Origin: Bog-532 sp963732345
Lineage (GTDB): Bacteria > Actinomycetota > Actinomycetes > Streptosporangiales > Streptosporangiaceae
DNA: 64,000 bases
Direction of reading: 5' to 3'
Assembly (NCBI GenBank): GCA_963732345.1
Contig: CAVSZI010000013.1
Location: 186,001 to 250,000, forward strand
Each line of letters starts with the position of its first letter. The stretch's first letter is position 1. The notes beneath the pieces were generated by a model. That model ran no database searches, was not told the origin of the DNA, and was given only the letters and a program-made list of their open reading frames with translations. Shown piece after piece: positions 38,752 to 48,433 of the stretch. Made by a program: the position numbers and the translations under genes.

Positions 38752-38939
38752 CCGGAAGGAGACACGTGAGGCGAGATAACCCTGGTCAGGGAGCTATCAG
38801 GCAGGTAAGCGCTGGTCAGCCGAGTGCTCACCCGCTGATCGGACGGCTTGTTCCCGATGGTCGAGGGCCTGACCCGGCCGTTCCAGGCCGGGCTCCGGTC
38901 AGCGGCTGGCCTAACCTGCCGTCTCGGGCCGATTTCCGG

Positions 38940-40811
38940 TCAGCGGCCGACGGCGTAGCCCTGCATGCCGCGGGGGCTGGCGGCGGCGTAGAGCATGCCG
39001 CCGCGGCGGGCCACGGCGCTGACCCGGCCCAGTGACCAGGGCGGGTAGACGATCACGTCGTGCCCGCGCCGGCGCAGCTCCGCGATGACGTTCTCCCCCA
39101 CCCGCTCCTCGACGTCGAGGGTGCGCGGCGCCGACTCCCGCGGGTAGAACGACGAGGGGAAATGCCGGGTGTGGAACGCGGCCGCGTCGATCGCCTGCTG
39201 CAGGTTCATGCCGAAATGCACGTGATTGAGGAAGAAGGCCAGCGTCCACTGGTCCTGCTGGTCCCCGCCGGGGGTGCCGAACGCGAGGTAGGGCTCGCCG
39301 TCACGCAGCGCGAGGCTCGGGGACAGCGTGGTGCGGGGGCGCTTGCCGGCCGCGAGCGTCGCCGGCAGCCCGGGCTCGAGTGTGAACATCTGCGCCCGGG
39401 TGCCCAGGCAGAAGCCAAGGGCCGGGACCACCGGCGACGATTGCAGCCAGGCCCCGCTGGGGGTGGCCGAGACGATGTTGCCGAACCGGTCGGCGACGTC
39501 GACGTGGCAGGTGTCCCCGCGCCGGCCGGCGCTGGTCGGCGCCGTCGGCTCGCCCGTGCCGGGATCGAGGCGGGGCGCCAGGCCGGGATCAAGGCCCGGG
39601 TCACCGCTCGCGCCGGCCCCCTGGTTACGGTGGCCACCGGAGCCATTTGAACGACCGAACGGGCCGATCGCAAACGCCGGAAGATGTGGCTGGGCTCCAC
39701 CGGGCGCCCCGGGAATGAGGTCGGGCAACGCGGTCCCGCCCACGAGGCGGCGCCGCTGGCCGGCGTAACCGGGTGAGAGCAGTTCCCGGAGGGGGACGTC
39801 GGTGAATCTGGGGTCGCCGTACCACGCCTCGCGGTCCGCGAAGGCCAGCTTGGCGCACTCGGCGACGGTGTGGATGAAGTCGGCGCTGCCCGGGCCCATC
39901 GCCGCGAGGTCGAACCCCGCCAGCAACGAAAGCTGCTGGAGGAACACTGGGCCCTGCCCCCAGGGCTGGGTCTTGCAGACGGTCAGGCCCGCGTAGTCGA
40001 AGGTGAGCGGGGCCTCCACGCCCGGCCGCCAGGCGGCGATGTCGTCGTAGCCGAGCAGTCCCCGGTTGGGGCGCCCGGTCACGTCCATGACCTCGGCGAC
40101 GTCCAGGTAGTCGGCGAGGGCCTCGGCGACGAAGCCCTCGTAGAAGACCTGCCGGGCCGCGTCGATCTGCTCGTCACGGCCCCGGGCGGCCGCCTCGGCC
40201 TCGGCGAGGATGCGCTGGTAGGTGGCGGCCAGCTGCGCGTTGCTGAACCGGGTCCCCGGCGGCGGGACCTGCCCGCCGGGCAGGTACAGCTCGGCGGAGC
40301 TGGGCCAGTGGTCGCGGAACATGCCCGCGACGCTGGCGATGGCGCCACTGACGGCCGGGACGACGGGATAGCCGCCGCCGGCGTAGTCGATCGCGTAGCT
40401 CATCACGTCGCGCAGGCGCGCGACGCCGTGGTCGCGCAGCAGCAGCATCCACGCCCCGAACGCGCCGGGCACGCAGGCCGCGAGCAGGCCGTTCCCCGGT
40501 ATCAGGTCGACGTCGAGAGCGGCGAACGCGCCGGGCGTGGCGGTCCCCGGCGCCGGTCCCTGCCCGTCGACCACGAACGTCCCGCCGCGCCGGACGTCGA
40601 AGCCGATGATGGGGACCTCACCACCCGGGCCGGACAGGTGCGGCTCGACGACCTGCAGCACCAGCCCGGCGGCGACGGCCGCGTCGAACGCGTTGCCCCC
40701 CTTTTCCAGCACGGAGAGCCCGGCCGCCGAGGCAAGCCAGTGGGTCGAGGCCACCATGCCGAACGTGCCGGCCAGCTCGGGCCGCGTGGTGAACTCGCTG
40801 GCTCCCGGCAT
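38940..40811 (-). CDS. Gamma-glutamyltransferase family protein
   Basis: The 623-residue protein starts at ATG 40811 with GGAGGG 5 nt upstream. It has the Ntn-hydrolase GGT order: GMVASTHWLASAAGLSVLEKGGN, HLSGPGGEVPIIGFD, and the autocleavage site GDTCHVDVADRFGN, where the Thr at about residue 433 becomes the nucleophile of the small subunit. SATPSGAWLQSS and TPGGDQQDQWTLAFFLN follow as expected. No signal peptide is seen. A proline/glycine-rich insert with DPGLDPGL repeats precedes the cleavage site. Members transfer or hydrolyse gamma-glutamyl groups; several act on cephalosporin intermediates. Confidence 0.92.
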   Translation of the reverse strand: MPGASEFTTRPELAGTFGMVASTHWLASAAGLSVLEKGGNAFDAAVAAGLVLQVVEPHLSGPGGEVPIIGFDVRRGGTFVVDGQGPAPGTATPGAFAALDVDLIPGNGLLAACVPGAFGAWMLLLRDHGVARLRDVMSYAIDYAGGGYPVVPAVSGAIASVAGMFRDHWPSSAELYLPGGQVPPPGTRFSNAQLAATYQRILAEAEAAARGRDEQIDAARQVFYEGFVAEALADYLDVAEVMDVTGRPNRGLLGYDDIAAWRPGVEAPLTFDYAGLTVCKTQPWGQGPVFLQQLSLLAGFDLAAMGPGSADFIHTVAECAKLAFADREAWYGDPRFTDVPLRELLSPGYAGQRRRLVGGTALPDLIPGAPGGAQPHLPAFAIGPFGRSNGSGGHRNQGAGASGDPGLDPGLAPRLDPGTGEPTAPTSAGRRGDTCHVDVADRFGNIVSATPSGAWLQSSPVVPALGFCLGTRAQMFTLEPGLPATLAAGKRPRTTLSPSLALRDGEPYLAFGTPGGDQQDQWTLAFFLNHVHFGMNLQQAIDAAAFHTRHFPSSFYPRESAPRTLDVEERVGENVIAELRRRGHDVIVYPPWSLGRVSAVARRGGMLYAAASPRGMQGYAVGR

Positions 40812-41099
40812 GCACACCCTCCACGTCCGTTTCGCGCTCTTCTCCCCCCGTCATCACTACCCACCAGGACCGCGAACACGATGGGCCCTCCCCCGGAACC
40901 TGGCAACATCTGAAGAGACGAGGAACGTGGGCGGCGCACGCCGGGCGTGTCGTCACGCTTAGTAAGTACCTTGGGCATGCAGCGATACATCGTGCAACGA
41001 AGCTCGCGAGGGGGGCGGCGTCGGAGCACCTTTCCGAGTGCCGGAGAGAAGGGCTGGGGTTTGCGCCGAGCCGTCCCGGCCAATACGAGAGGTATGGGG

Positions 41100-41774
41100 A
41101 TGATCATACTTTCTGTCAGCGCGCGGCGGGGCCTGGCCGCAGCGGGGCTGGCCGCCGTGACGGTCACGGCCGCCGGGTGCGGATCGTCGGGGGGCACCAC
41201 GGCCTCGCAGTCGTCCGCCCCGTCTCCGGCGGCCACTTCCGGGCCGGCCAGCCCGAGCCCCCCGCCGGCTGCCAGCACGCCGGCCGCTGGCCCATCGTCC
41301 CGTTCCTCCGCCAGGCCGGGCCTGGCCGCCTGCAGCACCTCCGCTCTCTCGGTGAGCCTGGACAGCAATCAGGGCGGCGGAGCGGCCGGCAGCACGTACC
41401 TGCCGATTAACTTCACCAACGCGTCCGGTGCCGGGTGCGCCCTCTACGGATACCCTGGCGTCTCCTTCGTCACCGGGCCGGGCGGCACCCAGATCGGCGC
41501 GGCCGCGACGCGCGCCTCCGGTGCCTCGTCCGTGTCGGTGACGTTGGCGGCGCACGCCACCGCGCACGCGTGGCTGCAGGTCGTCGAGGCCGGCAACTAC
41601 CCGGCGTCGACCTGCCACCCGGTCACCGCGCACTGGCTGAAGGTGTACCCGCCGGGCAACACGGCGGCGTCCTTCATCGGCCATTCGTTCCCCGCATGCT
41701 CCTCGGGCAAGGCGACCGTGCTGACGGTGATGCCGGTGCGCTCCGGCGCGGGCGTTCAGGGACAGGTCCCCTGA
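41100..41774 (+). CDS. DUF4232-type lipoprotein
   Basis: The 224-residue protein has a signal peptide with lipobox TAAGC and a Ser/Pro/Ala linker, then a DUF4232 beta-sandwich: STYLPINFTNASGAGCALYGYPGVSFV and ending with a Cys pair typical of the family. The ATG at 41100 has GAGAGG at a better distance than the one at 41094. Function of the family is unknown; it is exported and anchored to the membrane. Confidence 0.85.
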   Translation: MIILSVSARRGLAAAGLAAVTVTAAGCGSSGGTTASQSSAPSPAATSGPASPSPPPAASTPAAGPSSRSSARPGLAACSTSALSVSLDSNQGGGAAGSTYLPINFTNASGAGCALYGYPGVSFVTGPGGTQIGAAATRASGASSVSVTLAAHATAHAWLQVVEAGNYPASTCHPVTAHWLKVYPPGNTAASFIGHSFPACSSGKATVLTVMPVRSGAGVQGQVP

Positions 41775-41912
41775 GCGCCGGCGTCCTGAGCGCCTTTCTG
41801 CTGAGCGCGCCCTGCCGGGCATCGCCCTCCCGGGCACCGGTCTCACGGGCGCCGTTTCCTTGATCGTGGCCCGCTGATCCGGCCGCCCGGGGGACCGGTA
41901 ACGTCGGGGGGC

Positions 41913-43451
41913 ATGGATGGCAGTGACCTGAGCCCGCGGGTGCGCGCGCTCTGCGACCTCAACGTGGCGGAGGCGCGCGAGGCGGCCGGGCGGCACGAGT
42001 ACGACGGCATCATCCAGGACCTGTCGCGCGCGGGGGTCCGGCAGGGCCTGGCGGCGCTGGCCGCTGCGCATGCGGACAATCCGGCCCTCCCGGATGCGCA
42101 CGATGAGGCGCACCTGATCACGTTCGAGGACCACGCCCAGGTCGTCTACGGCCACCTTGAACTGCACCGTAGCAACCCACTGCTGCATCTCGGCGAGATG
42201 GACGTCGCCTGCTACGACCGGGACTACGCGCCCCAGAGCGAACGGAACGCGGCCCGCATCGCGCACCTGAGCCAGTGGCCGCACGCCGCGGACCACGCCA
42301 TCGAGGCGCTGGACCGGCTCAGCCGGCCCGTCGCGAACTCACTGGTCGGCGCGGTGCGCGGGCTCTCGGCGGGAATGCCGGCCGGGACCGAGCCAGCCAT
42401 CCGGGACGCCGCGCTGGCCGCGCACGCGCGGCTCACCGGCCACATCGAGCACGCCGCCGCCATCGGCCCCCCGGAGGTCGCGCTGGGCCGCGAGGCGCTG
42501 ACGGCCCTGCTCAGCAGCGCCGAGGCGACCACGGTGGACCTGGGCCGGCTGGCCGAGCAAGCTGATGCCGAACGGGACAGGCTGCTGGCCCGCCTCGGTG
42601 AGGACTGCGCGCTCATCGACCCCGGCCGTCCCGCCCTGGAGGTGGCGCGCGAACTGGTCCGTGATCACCCGGACGCCGTGGGGGTGATCGAGGCGGCGCG
42701 GGTCTCGACCCGGCAGTCCATCGACTTCACCCGTGAGAGGAACCTCGTGCCCTACTCCGACGGAGAGTGCCTCGTCGGCCTCGCGCCGGAATCGCGGCGC
42801 TGGGCGGTGGCCATGATGTCGTGGAACGCCCCCGGCGAGCCGGATGGTCCCTCGTGGTACCACATCACTCCCCCGGACGAGTCGTGGCCGGACCGCGAGA
42901 CCGAGGAATGGCTGGAGATGTTCAGCGCGACCACCTTGCCCGGCATCACCGTGCACGAGGTCGCGCCCGGGCATTTCTCGCACGGCCGCGCGCTGCGGCA
43001 CGCGCCCGGTGATGTGCGCCGCGCGCTCCAGTCGTCCGCGTTCATCGAGGGCTGGGCCCATTACGCGGAGGAACTTTGCGTGGACGAGGGATTCGGTGCG
43101 GGTGACCCGCGGTTCGCGATCGGCGTCTGGCTGGAAGCCCTGGTCCGCGTCACCCGGCTGGCCTGCGCCATCGGGGTACACACGGCCGGGATGACGGTCG
43201 CGGAGGCGGCGCGCCGGTTCGAGGCGGACACCCACCTGGCCGGGCCCGCGGCGCTGTCCGAAGCCAGCCGGGCGACCTTCGACCCCACCTACGGGCGCTA
43301 CACCTGGGGCAAGCTCGAAATCCTCCGGCTCCGCGAGCGCGCGCGGAAGGAGTGGGGCGCCGGTTTCACGCTGCACCGGTTCCACAGCGCGATGCTGAGC
43401 CTGGGCGCACCGCCGCTCGGCCTGCTCGGCACCGCCGTCGACCGGGGCTGA
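41913..43451 (+). CDS. DUF885 (putative metallopeptidase) protein
   Basis: The 512-residue protein is a DUF885 member. The putative zinc motif HEVAPGHFSH at about residues 348-357 matches the family HExxPGH pattern, and IEGWAHYAEELCVDEG supplies the downstream Glu. DUF885 proteins resemble M3/M32 peptidases structurally. No signal peptide is present, so it is cytosolic. There is no obvious operon partner. Confidence 0.85.
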   Translation: MDGSDLSPRVRALCDLNVAEAREAAGRHEYDGIIQDLSRAGVRQGLAALAAAHADNPALPDAHDEAHLITFEDHAQVVYGHLELHRSNPLLHLGEMDVACYDRDYAPQSERNAARIAHLSQWPHAADHAIEALDRLSRPVANSLVGAVRGLSAGMPAGTEPAIRDAALAAHARLTGHIEHAAAIGPPEVALGREALTALLSSAEATTVDLGRLAEQADAERDRLLARLGEDCALIDPGRPALEVARELVRDHPDAVGVIEAARVSTRQSIDFTRERNLVPYSDGECLVGLAPESRRWAVAMMSWNAPGEPDGPSWYHITPPDESWPDRETEEWLEMFSATTLPGITVHEVAPGHFSHGRALRHAPGDVRRALQSSAFIEGWAHYAEELCVDEGFGAGDPRFAIGVWLEALVRVTRLACAIGVHTAGMTVAEAARRFEADTHLAGPAALSEASRATFDPTYGRYTWGKLEILRLRERARKEWGAGFTLHRFHSAMLSLGAPPLGLLGTAVDRG

Positions 43452-43491
43452 TTCCCAGCACGCGCCGCAGCCGAGTTTTCATGGCTTCCTT

Positions 43492-43584
43492 GCCGCTGTC
43501 CCCTGCCGCTGTCCCTGCCGCCGTCGCGGCCGCTGTCCCTGCCGCCGTCGCGGCCGCTGTCCCTGCCGCTGTCCCCTGCCGCTG
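43492..43584. repeat. 24-bp repeats in the intergenic region
   Basis: Units of GCCGCTGTCCCTGCCGCCGTCGCG recur two to three times, with shorter CTGCCGCTGTCCC pieces on both sides, between the DUF885 gene and the next lipoprotein. No function is evident. Confidence 0.7.
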
Positions 43585-43672
43585 GCCGGTACCGGGCACC
43601 GGTGACCGCCCCATGGCGGCGAGGCGCTACCGTGAAGGCGTCAGCGCAGGCGTTCAGGCAAGGGCAAAGACA

Positions 43673-44194
43673 ATGGTGTTCTCAGGCCGCGCAACCGCGC
43701 GGGGACGATCGGCGGGCTGGTGTGCCCGGTGGGCGGCGGCAGCGCTTGCGGCCGCGTGCGCGCTGGTCACGATGACGGCGCTGTCCGGGTGCGGCGCCGC
43801 GGACACCAGGATCGCGGTCGCGAGCGCGTATATCCCGCTGCCGACGACGCCCGGCACGACCGTCGCCTACCTGGACATCCGCAACAACGCCACGACGGCC
43901 GACCACCTGCTGTCGGCCAGCACCAGCGTGGGCGGCCAGGTCAGTTTTCTGGCCCCGGAAGGCCTGCACGGCAGCACGATGGTCATGAGACTCGTGCCGG
44001 ACATCGCCGTCCCGGCCAACAGCCTGATTCGGATGAACCCCAACAGTTACCGCCTGCGCATCACCGGGGCCGGTCACATGCAGGGCGGCAAGGACGTCAT
44101 CCTGACCCTGAAGTTCGCCCACGCCGGCACGGTCAGCGTGGTCGCCCTCGTCACCGATCCCGAGTCCGGCGGCGGCAGCTACTTCCTGAACTGA
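43673..44194 (+). CDS. PCu(A)C-like lipoprotein with altered copper-site residues
   Basis: The 173-residue protein (AAGGG 8 nt before ATG) has a signal peptide with lipobox ALSGC and a PCu(A)C-like sandwich: PTTPGTTVAYLDIRNNATTADHLLSA, MVMRLVPDIAVPANSLIRM and VILTLKFAHAGTVSVVALV. In canonical copper chaperones, His and Met residues in this fold bind Cu(I). Here the second His position reads YRLRI rather than YHLML and the first is not evident, so copper binding is doubtful. Confidence 0.7.
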   Translation: MVFSGRATARGRSAGWCARWAAAALAAACALVTMTALSGCGAADTRIAVASAYIPLPTTPGTTVAYLDIRNNATTADHLLSASTSVGGQVSFLAPEGLHGSTMVMRLVPDIAVPANSLIRMNPNSYRLRITGAGHMQGGKDVILTLKFAHAGTVSVVALVTDPESGGGSYFLN

Positions 44195-44345
44195 CGTCCC
44201 GCTGGCCTCCGCGGGCGCCGCGTCAGGTGAAGGGTCGATGCTCATCCGGGCTCTGGATTCACCGGATTTAGGTGACAAACGTCAGTTGCCGGTGGCCATC
44301 TCAAGACATATCGTGGCGTTACCCAGAAGCTGCTACGGAGGCATC

Positions 44346-44876
44346 ATGGCTACGGGATCCAACATTCGCGTGGGAGACGCCGAGCGCGACGCCGTTGCCA
44401 CGCAGCTGCGTGAGCACTACGGCGATGGCAGGCTCACGCTGGACGAACTGAACGAACGGCTGGACCGGACATTGCGGGCCCGTACCGCCGCGGACCTCAC
44501 CGCGATCACGCGCGACCTGCCGTCTCTGGGCAGCTCCTGGGCTGGCGCGACGGCGGGCACGGCCCGGCTCACGGGCCAGGGCCACCAGGCCCGGCCGCAC
44601 GGCCAGTCGCAGGGGGGGAACCAGTCGGGCGGCCCAGATGACCCGGGGAACGGGTTCGGCCCGCGACGGCAGGGACCTTCCGTGGTGGCCGCTGCGATTC
44701 CTGCGCTGGCAGCGGTAGGGGGCCTGCTGATCCTGGCCGGATTCCTCGCGTTCGGCACGGGTGGCGGCCGGCCACTGGCCTTCGTGCTCTTCTTCGCCGC
44801 GCTGGCCCTGATCCGCAGGATCTTCGGGAGGCGCCGCTTCGGACGGGGCGGCGGCCGCTGCGGCAGGCGCTGGTAG
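44346..44876 (+). CDS. DUF1707 membrane protein
   Basis: The 176-residue protein starts at ATG 44346 (CGGAGG 6 nt upstream). It has an N-terminal DUF1707 (SHOCT-like) segment, RVGDAERDAVATQLREHYGDGRLTLDELNERL, a Gly/Gln/His-rich linker and two transmembrane helices near the C-terminus with a basic tail. DUF1707 is very common in actinobacterial membrane proteins; function unknown. A second DUF1707 gene follows. Confidence 0.88.
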   Translation: MATGSNIRVGDAERDAVATQLREHYGDGRLTLDELNERLDRTLRARTAADLTAITRDLPSLGSSWAGATAGTARLTGQGHQARPHGQSQGGNQSGGPDDPGNGFGPRRQGPSVVAAAIPALAAVGGLLILAGFLAFGTGGGRPLAFVLFFAALALIRRIFGRRRFGRGGGRCGRRW

Positions 44877-44966
44877 CACTCCCGGACGGGACAGGGAGTT
44901 ACAGGCGCGGCCGGCCGGCTTATCGTGGAAGGGAACACTCCCGGTCCTGGCGAGCATGGGAAGCCT

Positions 44967-45308
44967 GTGACGATTCGAAACGACCTCCGCGCCTCAGACG
45001 CGGAACGCGACTCGGCAGCGGCTGCGCTGCGCGAACACTTCGTTCAGGGTCGGCTGACGCTGGACGAGCTGCTGAGCCGGCTGGATGCTGCGCTAAACGC
45101 ACGGATGCGGAGCCAGCTCGACGGCCTGCTGGACGACCTTCCGTCAGGTAAAGACCGACCGGCGCCGCCGGAACCTTCCGAGCCGGTGTTCCCGGCCCGG
45201 TATGCCGCCGTGGCGGTCCTGATCATCGTGATGGCGGTCTGGCTGGTGCTCGCCGCCTGGTTCTCCCAGCGCGGCTACGGATACGGCTACGGGTACCCGC
45301 CGCACTGA
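44967..45308 (+). CDS. Small DUF1707 membrane protein
   Basis: The 113-residue protein has the DUF1707 motif RASDAERDSAAAALREHFVQGRLTLDELLSRL, one hydrophobic helix (AVAVLIIVMAVWLVLAAWF) and a Gly/Tyr-rich end (RGYGYGYGY). I chose GTG 44967 because family members start just before RASD; GTG 44925 is the alternative. It forms a pair with the upstream DUF1707 gene. Confidence 0.83.
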   Translation: MTIRNDLRASDAERDSAAAALREHFVQGRLTLDELLSRLDAALNARMRSQLDGLLDDLPSGKDRPAPPEPSEPVFPARYAAVAVLIIVMAVWLVLAAWFSQRGYGYGYGYPPH

Positions 45309-45426
45309 GTCGCCTTGCCGGGCCGCCCTCCCGGGCCGCCTTACTGGCGCGCGACCGTCCGCAGGGGATCGGCTCCGGCGCCCCACTGCCCCGTCTCCCT
45401 GGCCCCGTCTCCCTGGCCCCGTCCCA

Positions 45427-46779
45427 CTAGCGCGCGGCCGCCCGGAGGGGGACCACCAGATAACGGAAGTCGGGCGTGCCCTGGCCGGGTTGGCCGCCAG
45501 TGATCACCGCCGGCCGGGTGGGGCTGGTGAACTCCAGGCGGATGAAGGTGCCGGCCTGGGCGGCCGCGGCCGGTTCGGGCCCGAGCGGACCGGACTCCCC
45601 TGACCTGGCCGCAGCCGGCGACGGGCTCTCCGCGTCCGGACTGTCCGGGGGCGGCGCACCAGCGGGGACGCCGGCCGCGGTGATCCCGTCGAGCAGGAAA
45701 TGCGGGCTGAAGGCGATCACGGGCTCAGGGCCCTCGAAGTCCGCCCGGACCGTCTCACGGGCTCGCGCCCGGCCCTGCGTTTCCGCCTCGATGGTGACCT
45801 GGCCAGCGCCGAAGGACAGCCGGACCGCGCTCCCGCGCTCGGCGACGAGGGACACCCGCCGGACCGCCTCACTGAACGGGCCGGCCGGCATGTCCGCCCG
45901 GCACGCGAGGCCGGCCGGGAAGCGGGATCGGTACTTGATGTACTCGCCCGCGATCAGCCGCGTAGTCATCCGCCGGCCGCCGTTCTCGAAGCCGATCATC
46001 GCGTCGGCCCCGCGCGGCGGCGCGCTCTGGCGGGTCCCGGCAGGCACACCTGGGGGTGCGCCGGTGTCCGCAGCAGGTCCGTTCGGCTGAATCTGGACGG
46101 AGCTGGGCAGGGGGCTGGAGAGGCCGTCGGACCGTAGCTTGATGGTCACTGGTCTGCCGGGCGCCATGGTCCGGGCGGCGTCCGCCAGTGTCCGGGCCGG
46201 GACGAGATACTCCCCCGTGCGGCCCGGCCGCGCCGGGTTCCACGGCAGCTCACGGACGGCCAGCCGGTAGCGGTCGGTGGCCGCGAGGGTCATCGTCTCG
46301 CCGTCGACCTCGATGTTGACGCCGGTCAGCAGCGGCAGCGTGTCATCGCGGCTGGCCGCGGGCGTCACCTGGCTGATGGCCGACGCGAGCACGCCGCCGT
46401 CGACGGTGCCCGCCGTGTGCGGGAGGTCGGGCAGGTCGGGGTACTCCTCGACCGGGAGGGTGACGAGCGTAAAGGACGCACTTCCGCACGTCAGGCTGAC
46501 GCCCTCCGGGTCGTCGGCGAACTCGACCGGCAGGCTGGGCAGGCTGCGGGTGATCTCCGCCAGCAGCCGCCCGGGCACGAGCACGGTACCGGGCTCGGCG
46601 ATCTCCGCGTCCACCTCCACGCGGGCGGAGACCTCGTAATCGAAGCAGGACAGCGTCAGGCCGTCCGCCGCCTGCAGCAGCAGCCCGGACAGTACCGGGA
46701 TCACCGGCCGGGCCGGCAGGGCGCGGGACGCCCATCCGACCGCCTCGGCCAGGACGTCCCGGTCCACCTGGAACTTCAT
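45427..46779 (-). CDS. DNA polymerase III beta-clamp paralogue (DnaN-like)
   Basis: The 450-residue protein (AGGAG 6 nt before ATG) has three clamp domains: MKFQVDRDVLAEAVGWASRALP, LLTGVNIEVDGETMTLAATDRYRLAVREL and the C-terminal FRYLVVPLR. Length is about 70 residues above housekeeping clamps because of two Pro/Ala/Gly-rich insertions, one after domain 2 (about residues 235-270) and one before the last strands (about 370-415). There is no dnaA, recF or gyrB here, so this is a second copy. Actinomycete DnaN paralogues can be replication or resistance variants. Confidence 0.88.
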   Translation of the reverse strand: MKFQVDRDVLAEAVGWASRALPARPVIPVLSGLLLQAADGLTLSCFDYEVSARVEVDAEIAEPGTVLVPGRLLAEITRSLPSLPVEFADDPEGVSLTCGSASFTLVTLPVEEYPDLPDLPHTAGTVDGGVLASAISQVTPAASRDDTLPLLTGVNIEVDGETMTLAATDRYRLAVRELPWNPARPGRTGEYLVPARTLADAARTMAPGRPVTIKLRSDGLSSPLPSSVQIQPNGPAADTGAPPGVPAGTRQSAPPRGADAMIGFENGGRRMTTRLIAGEYIKYRSRFPAGLACRADMPAGPFSEAVRRVSLVAERGSAVRLSFGAGQVTIEAETQGRARARETVRADFEGPEPVIAFSPHFLLDGITAAGVPAGAPPPDSPDAESPSPAAARSGESGPLGPEPAAAAQAGTFIRLEFTSPTRPAVITGGQPGQGTPDFRYLVVPLRAAAR

Positions 46780-46982
46780 CGCCGGCTCCTGGCCCGCGCC
46801 GCGGTGTGCCGCGCGCACCGCCTCCGTCGCCGTTCGGTCTTCTTTCTCATGAGCGCATACTGACACGCGGCACCGACAGCCCGGCCCGATCCACGGCGGG
46901 AAAACCCGGTTATACCGGTACAAAACCGTTCGCTCAGCGCGAAACCGTGGGCGGCGCGGCGGGGCCGGGCGGGATCAGGGGA

Positions 46983-47243
46983 TCAGAGCAGGTCGGGGGG
47001 AACCGACGCCAGGGTGGCCTCGATGGCCTTGGCGAGGGCGCGCGCGGACTCCGCCGTCAGTTCCACCGCGACCCGCGCCGAGGGACCCTGGCCCGGATTG
47101 AGGAAATCGATGTTCAGGCTGTGCTCGGCGGGCGCGTGCACCGGGTGGTCGAAGTAGACGCTCGCGTCGGTCAGCCCGAACCAGCCGTCACCGCCCTTCC
47201 CGCTCCCGGTCACCTTGATCTGCTCGGTCAGGTACGTGCACAT
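46983..47243 (-). CDS. DUF6295-like small protein
   Basis: The 86-residue protein starts MCTYLTEQIKVTGSGKG and contains WFGLTDASVYFDHPVHAPAEH. This matches my recollection of DUF6295, a small actinobacterial family of unknown function. GGAAGGA lies 8 nt before the ATG. It follows a dienelactone hydrolase by 19 bp, an arrangement I have seen in related genomes. Confidence 0.75.
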   Translation of the reverse strand: MCTYLTEQIKVTGSGKGGDGWFGLTDASVYFDHPVHAPAEHSLNIDFLNPGQGPSARVAVELTAESARALAKAIEATLASVPPDLL

Positions 47244-47262
47244 GAGGCGTTCCTTCCGGCGC

Positions 47263-48006
47263 TCACGCGGCCAGGTAACGGCCGAAGAAGTCCCAGATGC
47301 GGTTCCAGCCGTCGTTGGCGGCCTCGACCCGGTAGCTGGGCCGGTTCACCGCGAAAAACGCGTGCCCGGCGCCCTCATAGGTGTGGAACTCATGCGTCTT
47401 GCCCTGAGCCTTCAGCTCCTGCTCCAGCTCATGGACCTGCTGCGGCGACGGATGGGAGTCCTCCGCGCCGAACAGCCCCAGCAGCGGGCACGACAGGTCC
47501 TTGGTCAGCTGCACGATCGGTCCGACCTTGAGCGGCATGCCTTCCGGCGGCGCGCCGACCACGAACGCGCCGTAGCAGTCCACGGCGGCATCCAGCGGCA
47601 GGCTGCACGCGGCCAGGAACGACTGCCGGCCGCCCGAGCAGTAGCCGATCGTGGCCGCCTTGCCGTTGGAGTTCGGCTGCGAGCGGAGGAACGCCACCGC
47701 GCCCGCGACGTCACCTATCAGCCGCTCGTCGGGCACGCCGCCCCGGGCGCGCGCGGCCGCCGCGGCGTCATCCGGGCTCGCGCCGGGCGCCTCGCGGGTA
47801 TAGAGGTTCGGGCAGATCGCGTTGTAACCGCGGACCGCGAACCTCCGCGCGATCTCCTTGGTCTCCGGGTCATAGCCGGGCATGTGGTGGATCACCACCA
47901 CGCCGCCGAACGGGCCGGGACCGAGCGGCCGGGCGTAGTACGCCTCGATCTGGTCTCCGCCGTGCCCGGCGATGCTGATGGTCTCGGCCATGGTGGCGTC
48001 GTACAT
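47263..48006 (-). CDS. Dienelactone hydrolase family protein
   Basis: The 247-residue alpha/beta hydrolase has a DLH-type cysteine nucleophile in GYCSGGR (about residue 123), Asp in FGAEDSHPS and His in GAGHAFF. The oxyanion region is VVVIHHMPGYDPETKEI. GAGAGG is 7 nt before the ATG. Such enzymes hydrolyse dienelactone or other small esters; the physiological substrate is unknown. Confidence 0.92.
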   Translation of the reverse strand: MYDATMAETISIAGHGGDQIEAYYARPLGPGPFGGVVVIHHMPGYDPETKEIARRFAVRGYNAICPNLYTREAPGASPDDAAAAARARGGVPDERLIGDVAGAVAFLRSQPNSNGKAATIGYCSGGRQSFLAACSLPLDAAVDCYGAFVVGAPPEGMPLKVGPIVQLTKDLSCPLLGLFGAEDSHPSPQQVHELEQELKAQGKTHEFHTYEGAGHAFFAVNRPSYRVEAANDGWNRIWDFFGRYLAA

Positions 48007-48433
48007 GCGCGATCCTCTCGGGTGAATGATCTGCCCGTCCTCAGCGTGGTACCGCCCGGTAGGTTACGCCTGGCCACCCGGCCGCGCCGCGCCAGGGCCG
48101 GCACCGGTGATCCTCTTCTCACCGCCGGAGTGCGCAGTGGCAGACACCTTGCTCGACCGCCGGGCCGAGGTAATACCTGCTCACCCTCAGCTGGCCGGGG
48201 TCGGCCGCCGGGACGACGCGCCCACGTGCCAGGCCTGAGTTACTGGTGACCGGTCTTCAGGCCGAGGCGGACGCCAACCGTAACGTGCCTGTAACCCTTA
48301 TCCGGTCGTATTGCGGTTCGCTGGAGGAGCATGATCCCGGCGGTCTCAGCCGGTGGTCGCCGTCCGGCCGTCAGGAGATACCGCGAGGCCATGCGACGTG
48401 GTACGCGTCCGGCCGACAGGGGACGGTGGCTAA
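48007..48433. other. Intergenic region without a convincing gene
   Basis: About 430 bp between a minus-strand and a plus-strand gene. An open frame ending at 48238 has some codon bias but no recognisable motif or ribosome binding site. The interval must contain the divergent promoters. Confidence 0.45.
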
